From positions 1 through 11,497 of the forward strand of contig CANAXK010000032.1 in assembly GCA_947365485.1 (NCBI GenBank): a stretch of DNA of 11,497 bases, written 5' to 3'. Below the pieces are notes generated by a model. It did no database searches. It saw nothing but the letters and a program-made list of their open reading frames with translations, and was not told the DNA's origin. Origin of the DNA: an uncultured bacterium. GTDB lineage: Bacteria > Cyanobacteriota > Vampirovibrionia > Gastranaerophilales > Gastranaerophilaceae. The stretch's first letter is position 1. The number at the start of each line of letters is the position of its first letter. Below, piece by piece: positions 7,089-11,497 of the stretch. The position numbers and the translations under genes are program-made.

Positions 7089-8597
7089 CTAACTCTTGTT
7101 TGCCTTGCTCCTGTATTCAGTCATCTTAGCATTCACCATCGGAAGCAGTATCCCGAGAGTTATCGCTGAATAAGCAAGCCCGGCTGCATGCGCAAGGTTG
7201 AGCTTCCAGATATTTTTCTTTGCAAACTCCTTGCCCTTTGCTACAATTTCGTTGTGGGTCTTGAGACTCATGTCATTGAGCCAGTGCTTTAACCCCTTGC
7301 CATCCTTTGTGTAATTAAAGAGTTTATCCCCCTTTTTGTCCAGAAGATTTGCAACACCTTTTGCAGCAAAGCCGCCAAATACAAGCCAATTCAGGAATCC
7401 AAAATAATCTCTTGTCATAGATTCTCGAAGCTCAGTACCGTTATCTGCGGCCATAAACCTGCCGATAATGTTGAACGCGTAGACTGTTTTGATCGCGTTT
7501 CCGCTTGTCACCGGGCCGGTAAACTCAAGCTTGCGCGCAAAATCCTTTAGATTTTTTACCCGCATAACACCTATCACCATTGCAGCCATGCCAGCACTTG
7601 CTGCAAATTTTTTGAGCCACAAAAATTCGTCTTTTTTCTTCTCAGTCCTGTTGCTTGAAGTAAAATCAATCTCGCCCACAAACCCTTTTTTGCCGGTACG
7701 CTTTTCTGTGATTTTTCTGTTGATAAACTGGTTTGTAAGCCCAAGAACAGAAGCTCCTGCAATCGCACCGAAAGCTTTTATCTTATTGATTTTTGCAATC
7801 TTCTTAATAGCAGCGTCAGCATTTACGCTCTTGTTTGTAAAAATATCCTTTGCCATGTCATGAGAATCGCGCAGTATATTCTCTAGTTTTGCAGAAAGCT
7901 TATTTTTCCCGATATTAAGCTCGGTGTCGCGCCCTGCGCCAAGTGCGTTAGTGAGCCGCTGCTCCATTATCTTCAAGACATTTTTTCTGTCCTTGTCAAC
8001 AATGGTTTTATCCTCTATTAGTTTTGTAAAAGTCTCTGTGAATCCTTCACGGGTTTTCAGCTTATCCTGAATATTTTTATATTCGCGGTTTTGCCACTGA
8101 ATCCGATTCCAGCGTTCTTCATCAACCCAGTCAATTTTATCCCAACTAATATCTTTGAACTTATTTACACCTTTGCCGTCTCTGCCTGAAAGATTATCAA
8201 AGACATTTTCAACATAACCTTTAAGGTTTTCTGTTTCATCCCATGCTGATTTCAAAGTCTCAAGAGATTCCTTAGAGTACCAACTTTTGTGGTTGATTTT
8301 GACATCCTTCATAATATCTTCTGACGCGACTTTAGAAATGTATTTTGCAAAAATCCCAGCAGCGAGGCAGTTGATGAATGTTCCGCTGATTTCACGGATT
8401 AAAGTCTCTGTTCCTGCGTATTTGTTTCTTGCTTTTGTATCATAGTAGGCTCTTGGAATAACCATGGCTCCTATATCAATCCCGACAGCGTTAACCATCT
8501 CACTCATATCGCAGGTTCGAAGAATCCCTGTTACTGCGCCGTCGAGCGGTCCTCTAAAGGTTGGTCTACTATTTATATTATTAACTGTTAAATTCAT
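7089..8597 (-). CDS. Lineage-specific membrane-associated hypothetical protein with PTFRG N-terminal motif
   Basis: No family function is recognised for this 502-residue protein. The N-terminus MNLTVNNINSRPTFRG matches a short Asn-rich leader plus [PS]xFxG box that I associate with many Gastranaerophilales proteins; this is recollection, not a search result. Four stretches are hydrophobic enough to touch or cross the membrane: about 272-292, 330-347, 397-413 and 468-488. The middle (100-250) is hydrophilic, Trp/Lys/Glu-rich and probably helical. No catalytic motif is evident. The ATG at 8597 is preceded by AAAGGA (8603-8608). No promoter fits between the terminator at 8624-8657 and this start, so expression should depend on read-through from the promoter at 8794-8823. 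That implies attenuation or partial termination. Confidence 0.8.
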   Translation of the reverse strand: MNLTVNNINSRPTFRGPLDGAVTGILRTCDMSEMVNAVGIDIGAMVIPRAYYDTKARNKYAGTETLIREISGTFINCLAAGIFAKYISKVASEDIMKDVKINHKSWYSKESLETLKSAWDETENLKGYVENVFDNLSGRDGKGVNKFKDISWDKIDWVDEERWNRIQWQNREYKNIQDKLKTREGFTETFTKLIEDKTIVDKDRKNVLKIMEQRLTNALGAGRDTELNIGKNKLSAKLENILRDSHDMAKDIFTNKSVNADAAIKKIAKINKIKAFGAIAGASVLGLTNQFINRKITEKRTGKKGFVGEIDFTSSNRTEKKKDEFLWLKKFAASAGMAAMVIGVMRVKNLKDFARKLEFTGPVTSGNAIKTVYAFNIIGRFMAADNGTELRESMTRDYFGFLNWLVFGGFAAKGVANLLDKKGDKLFNYTKDGKGLKHWLNDMSLKTHNEIVAKGKEFAKKNIWKLNLAHAAGLAYSAITLGILLPMVNAKMTEYRSKANKS

Positions 8598-8623
8598 TTT
8601 TATCCTTTCATCAACACGACAAT

Positions 8624-8657
8624 AAAAAATAAGCCCCTGCCAGTTTGCGGGACTTAT
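8624..8657 (-). terminator. Intrinsic terminator in the leader of the 502-residue protein gene (attenuator candidate)
   Basis: On the reverse strand ATAAGTCCC (8657-8649) pairs with GGGGCTTAT (8637-8629) as a 9-bp stem with one internal U-G wobble and an 11-base loop, followed by six T (8629-8624, the first shared with the stem end). On the plus strand the wobble becomes a C-A mismatch and the T tract is poor, so the orientation is minus. It ends 27 bases before the ATG at 8597 and leaves that gene's Shine-Dalgarno free. Confidence 0.8.
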
Positions 8658-8712
8658 CTTTTGCTAAATTCTTTTATTAAAAAAACTAGACATCAAAAAT
8701 CATTCAAGTCCC
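8649..8712 (-). promoter_or_regulatory. Candidate antiterminator pairing
   Basis: GGGACTT at 8712-8706 (reverse strand), inside the last codons of the small reading frame, is exactly complementary to AAGTCCC at 8655-8649, the 5' arm of the terminator. A U-G wobble at each end extends this to 9 pairs. Pairing would occupy most of the terminator arm and block the hairpin. A ribosome at the stop codon (8702-8700) would cover GGGACTT and favour termination. The complementarity is seen; the mechanism is inferred. Confidence 0.45.
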
Positions 8713-8774
8713 AAAAGCAACTTGGATGAGCAGGAGGATGAATTGTTTGTTAATTCAAAGTGTAAGTTTTTCAT
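8700..8774 (-). CDS. 24-residue leader peptide or small protein
   Basis: The frame starts ATG AAA AAC TTA CAC at 8774 and ends TGA at 8702-8700. The peptide begins MKNLHFEL, has NNSSSCSSK (residues 10-18; five Ser and one Cys in codons 12-17) and ends LLLGLE. AAAGGA (8781-8786) lies 6 bases before the ATG, and a near-consensus promoter lies directly upstream. The frame is followed after about 43 bases by an intrinsic terminator and then by the 502-residue protein gene. Position and the Ser/Cys codon cluster suggest a leader peptide whose translation senses charged tRNA-Ser or tRNA-Cys. It could instead encode a functional small peptide. I recognise no homologue, and no peptide-modifying enzyme is nearby. 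Confidence 0.5.
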   Translation of the reverse strand: MKNLHFELTNNSSSCSSKLLLGLE

Positions 8775-8793
8775 TCTTTTTCCTTTGCATTTA

Positions 8794-8823
8794 AGTATAC
8801 ACCGGAACCCGAAATTCTGTCAA
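8794..8823 (-). promoter_or_regulatory. Near-consensus sigma70 promoter for the leader and 502-residue protein
   Basis: The reverse strand has a perfect TTGACA (8823-8818), an 18-base spacer, and TATACT (8799-8794). Transcription should start near 8787-8790, giving a leader of about 13-16 bases before the 24-codon frame. It is the best promoter in the window and lies just upstream of, and divergent from, the GT5-like gene at 8859. Confidence 0.8.
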
Positions 8824-8858
8824 TAGCTTACTTGATTTAATCCTGATGACATGATACC

Positions 8859-10640
8859 TTGAAAATTATGGAAACTGATAATAAAGGAATTGAATACGAG
8901 CTTGAACTCAAAATCAGGGTGTTCAAAAAATATCTTAGAGCGCTTGTCAAAAGAGACAAAAAACAAAGTTTCAAAAAAATCTTATACCTAACTCTTGATA
9001 AGCCTCCTGTAGATTACATTCAGTCATTCAAAAGACAGTATCCTGACAAAGATTTTTGCGTTCTAACTCCTGTAATAGGTACTCCTGAAGGACTTGAAAA
9101 GACTTCTATAAGTTTTGACTTCTTTTTGCAAAACAGAGTTCAACACGCAACTTTGTACAAATACCCGAAAACACGAGACAATATTACGGTCTACGGAATT
9201 TACTCACCAGCGTTTTCAGAGTCAAAGGATATTTCAAGACTCCAAAACCTTGCGCCTTTCATAAAATCGGCAAGAATCTGCGCCCAGAGCCTTAAGCCGG
9301 ATATCATTCACACAGAAAACATCCCGTTTTTCCTCGGCGCGGAATTTGAAGGCAAGATTTCAAATTCGATAAAAGTTTTCCAGACCATAAAAGACTTTTC
9401 GGCAATTGAATCAAACAAGTACGAATCTTTCTGGGCTGCAATAAACCTTGTTGACAGAAAGGGCATGAAAAAGCTTTGCAGGGATAAAATTATCAAAAAG
9501 TGCATTGCCTCGCTTTTCAACCTGCACAACACTAAAAAGTTTTACCAGATGCGAGAGTGCCTTGAATTTATCTACAAGAACTATCTCAAGTTCCGCAAGT
9601 TCGTTGACAAGTGCGAAGACATTGATGAAAACATTCTATTCAACCGGATGAACGCAAGAATACTCAAGCTTTTTCCGCAAATGGCTTACGAGGATGATTT
9701 GTTCTACAACCCGATGTATTTTTCAATCAAAAAATCTGACAGCTGGGCTGTGAAATCCAAGACCTACTACGAGGAAATCTTCAACGCTCCGGAGCTCTCA
9801 GGAAAAATGTCCAAGCGCTTAGAAAAAACAAAATCAAAAAGCGCTTACATCTCATACGGGTATGAGCCAAAGGAAGAGAGTATTTACCAGCCTTTCACGC
9901 CTGAAAACTTCAGGGAATACAGGCACAGAAACAAGAGGGCTTTGTTAAGAGAGTTTTCAAAAGACAGGATTACGACAAAGTTTATTGACCGCACTCTTTT
10001 TAAAGACGAAGAATTTGCAATACGCGGGTATCTCGACTCGTTCTACGAATCTCCGCTAATATTAGGCACATTCACGCCCGAGGTTTTCCAGCAAGGAGTA
10101 GACATTGCATTCAACTCCATATTAAAGCTTTTTGAGTTGAACAAGAACATTCAGGTTATTATTTCAGTTGCCGGAGGTTTAGAGAGCAGTTACATAAAAT
10201 CCTGGGTTGAGTTTTTGGAAAGCAACCATGCGCTTAACGGCAGATGGGTATTTATTGACGGGGAAATAAACATTGCACGGTTTTGCGCCTCATCAGACAT
10301 GATACTGCTTCCAAAGCGTGCCAATGTCACATCAGCCATGCATTACGTTGCAATGAAATATGGCTGCATTCCAATTGCTTCCAGAAGCGGTATCTACAAC
10401 GATACAATATCAGACATTTTTGACGACATAACATACGGTTGCGGGTTCAAGACAAAGACCTCGCTGCTTGTGAATGAAGACGCAACAGAAATTTATCTGG
10501 CTGCGTTATCAAAGGCATTAAATCTGTATTCAAAAAATCCGTCCAGTTGGAATTTACTGATAAAGAACGCCATGCAGTACGATTCGCGTTGGAGCTTTGA
10601 AATCATTGCAAAATACAACGAGATTTACGAGGGTTTATGA
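8859..10640 (+). CDS. Divergent glycogen/starch-synthase-like (GT5) protein, probably altered or inactive
   Basis: This 593-residue protein shows the GT-B, glycogen-synthase-like layout. KPDIIHTENIPFFLG (146-160) fits the PDVVHAHDWHAG strand, ISYGYEPKEESIYQPF (331-346) with RHRNKRALLREF (355-366) fits the NGID...ENKRALQ segment, and DMILLPKRANVTSAMHYVAM (480-499) then KYGCIPIASRSG (500-511) fits the PSRFEPCGLxQLYAM-RYGTIPVVRxTGG region. RWSFEIIAKYNEIYE (577-591) resembles the C-terminal SWxxxAxxYxxLY. Known functional residues appear missing: no KTGGL near the start, the HDWH His is Pro156, the SRLxxQKG Arg/Lys are absent (TFTPEVFQQG), and the EPCG Glu is Asn489. It may be a pseudoenzyme or use another donor. 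Residues 165-325 are a non-standard helical insertion. The start is uncertain: TTG at 8859 (numbering used here) or ATG at 8868; neither has a Shine-Dalgarno. Its stop overlaps the convergent gene's stop by 6 bases. Confidence 0.7.
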   Translation: MKIMETDNKGIEYELELKIRVFKKYLRALVKRDKKQSFKKILYLTLDKPPVDYIQSFKRQYPDKDFCVLTPVIGTPEGLEKTSISFDFFLQNRVQHATLYKYPKTRDNITVYGIYSPAFSESKDISRLQNLAPFIKSARICAQSLKPDIIHTENIPFFLGAEFEGKISNSIKVFQTIKDFSAIESNKYESFWAAINLVDRKGMKKLCRDKIIKKCIASLFNLHNTKKFYQMRECLEFIYKNYLKFRKFVDKCEDIDENILFNRMNARILKLFPQMAYEDDLFYNPMYFSIKKSDSWAVKSKTYYEEIFNAPELSGKMSKRLEKTKSKSAYISYGYEPKEESIYQPFTPENFREYRHRNKRALLREFSKDRITTKFIDRTLFKDEEFAIRGYLDSFYESPLILGTFTPEVFQQGVDIAFNSILKLFELNKNIQVIISVAGGLESSYIKSWVEFLESNHALNGRWVFIDGEINIARFCASSDMILLPKRANVTSAMHYVAMKYGCIPIASRSGIYNDTISDIFDDITYGCGFKTKTSLLVNEDATEIYLAALSKALNLYSKNPSSWNLLIKNAMQYDSRWSFEIIAKYNEIYEGL

Positions 10641-11497
10641 TTTTGGTTTGTTTTTTCTGGCTTCCAAAATCGCGTTTCGTTTTAGCTCACGCAGTTCTCT
10701 AATATTATCTTTTCCAAGGTATCTATAAGCAGTTGTTCTGTCTACATTAAGGAGTTTTGCAACATCCTCAATATTCAAGCCTTCTCGCAGCCTATCCATA
10801 ATATACCTTGCCCGAAAAATATTATTTACAATTTTGGCACTTTTTTTATCTCCTGCCGTAGCGTATTTAACCAATATTCCAAACGGGATATTGGTTTCTT
10901 CTTCAATTTGGTGCAAGGTCATGCCGGAGCGGAGTTTGTCCACTATCAGATTTGTGACTTTTTCTTTATAGAGAGCTTTAACACTGCGTTCTGCAATTGC
11001 GCGTTCTTCAAGAATTTTATTACACAACCCTCTTCCAAGTCCGCCAAGTTCTTTTATAATATCATCAGGCTGGACTCCAGAATCAAGTCTTGTTTTAATA
11101 TAGCGAATTTTATCCTCTTCCGAGTTATGCATTACGTTGAGTTCTTCTTCTAAATAATCAGCACGATAATTATATGCACATTTTGGAGTAACACCAAATT
11201 TTTGAGTTATATCGTTTATGCCAGCACCTTCTCTAAACATCTGAAAGATTTGTTTCCTTCTTTCCTGATACAAATCAAAACGCGAAGCCTTATGAACAAT
11301 TCCGTATTTTAGACGGGTATCCTGAATTGATTTAATATCCATATTCAATTCTTTTGCGGCCTTTACATCATCCTTCTCTTTTTTCAGATAATCTTTTACT
11401 TCACGTCTAATATCAGTGATTTTCTTGCCCAGATGAACTTTAATCCACTGCGAAATAGTTACTTCTGATTTACCGGTTTTCAAAGATATTTCTTTGA
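10635..11497 (-). CDS. Tandem helix-turn-helix repeat protein (5' end outside window)
   Basis: The frame stays open to the window edge. A TTG at 11483 could be a start, but the codons before it (KEIS, then LKTGKSEVTISQW) read as part of another helix-turn-helix, so the gene probably begins outside. Numbering from that TTG, four clear units recur about every 50 residues: FREGAGINDITQKFGVTPKCAYNY (83-106; broken here by FREG / ITQKFGVT / CAYNY), LDSGVQPDDIIKELG (133-147), LRSGMTLHQIEEETNIP (184-200) and LREGLNIEDVAKLLNVDRT (232-250). Each has a 'RxG-hydrophobic-xxI-turn-recognition helix' pattern like resolvase or sigma region-4 HTHs. A weaker unit sits near 38-62. No nuclease, recombinase or ligand-binding domain is visible. 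It is probably a DNA-binding protein for a long or repeated site; a transposase-derived remnant is an alternative. It ends in TAA at 10637-10635, inside the end of the GT5-like gene. Confidence 0.7.
   Translation of the reverse strand, partial: KEISLKTGKSEVTISQWIKVHLGKKITDIRREVKDYLKKEKDDVKAAKELNMDIKSIQDTRLKYGIVHKASRFDLYQERRKQIFQMFREGAGINDITQKFGVTPKCAYNYRADYLEEELNVMHNSEEDKIRYIKTRLDSGVQPDDIIKELGGLGRGLCNKILEERAIAERSVKALYKEKVTNLIVDKLRSGMTLHQIEEETNIPFGILVKYATAGDKKSAKIVNNIFRARYIMDRLREGLNIEDVAKLLNVDRTTAYRYLGKDNIRELRELKRNAILEARKNKPKS

Noticed and set aside
7489..7863. Plus-strand 124-residue hydrophobic open frame
   Set aside because: Antisense shadow of the 502-residue protein; hydrophobicity follows from the complement of its Lys/Asp/Asn-rich codons.
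8629..8657. The leader hairpin as a plus-strand terminator for an upstream gene
   Set aside because: On the plus strand the stem has a C-A mismatch and a poor T tract, and no plus-strand gene ends nearby.
1..11497. CRISPR array, rRNA, tRNA or complete insertion sequence
   Set aside because: No regularly spaced direct repeats, no recognisable tRNA or rRNA segments, and no transposase with terminal inverted repeats were seen.

Overview
The window looks like a chromosomal segment of an AT-leaning bacterium using the standard code (TAG, TAA and TGA all end genes). The best guess is a gut-associated non-photosynthetic cyanobacterial relative (Gastranaerophilales/'Melainabacteria'). This rests mainly on the 502-residue protein that opens with a short Asn-rich leader and a PTFRG motif, a pattern I associate with that lineage. 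It is an inference, not a proof.

Layout, left to right. (1) 1-109, minus: start of a GAPDH gene, with Shine-Dalgarno, candidate promoter and an 18-bp palindrome. (2) 110-368: that regulatory region, a G-rich island, and a strong intrinsic terminator closing the next gene. (3) 369-2795, minus: a membrane-bound proton-pumping pyrophosphatase (hppA), with a signal-peptide-like N-terminus, a clean sigma70-type promoter and an unusual loop. (4) 2976-6068, plus: a 1030-residue protein laid out like a polymorphic toxin, whose last ~155 codons differ sharply in codon use from the preceding part. (5) 6204-7040, plus: a uridine-kinase-family P-loop kinase. (6) 7089-8597, minus: the lineage-type 502-residue protein. 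(7) 8598-8830: a compact leader for that gene on the minus strand, with a near-consensus promoter, a 24-codon reading frame, and an intrinsic terminator just before the main gene. (8) 8859-10640, plus: a degenerate glycogen/starch-synthase-like (GT5) protein lacking the known active-site residues. (9) 10635-11497, minus, running off the edge: a protein of tandem helix-turn-helix repeats whose stop codon overlaps that of the GT5-like gene.

The GAPDH and pyrophosphatase genes are core energy metabolism but are separated by a terminator, so they are probably not one operon. The rest are mostly single-gene units in alternating orientations, typical of an accessory region. The two observations most worth following are the attenuator-like leader at 8624-8823, where a 7-bp complement (9 with wobbles) between the small reading frame and the terminator arm allows an alternative fold, and the compositional break inside the toxin-like gene. 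All homology statements come from recognising motifs by eye; no searches were run.
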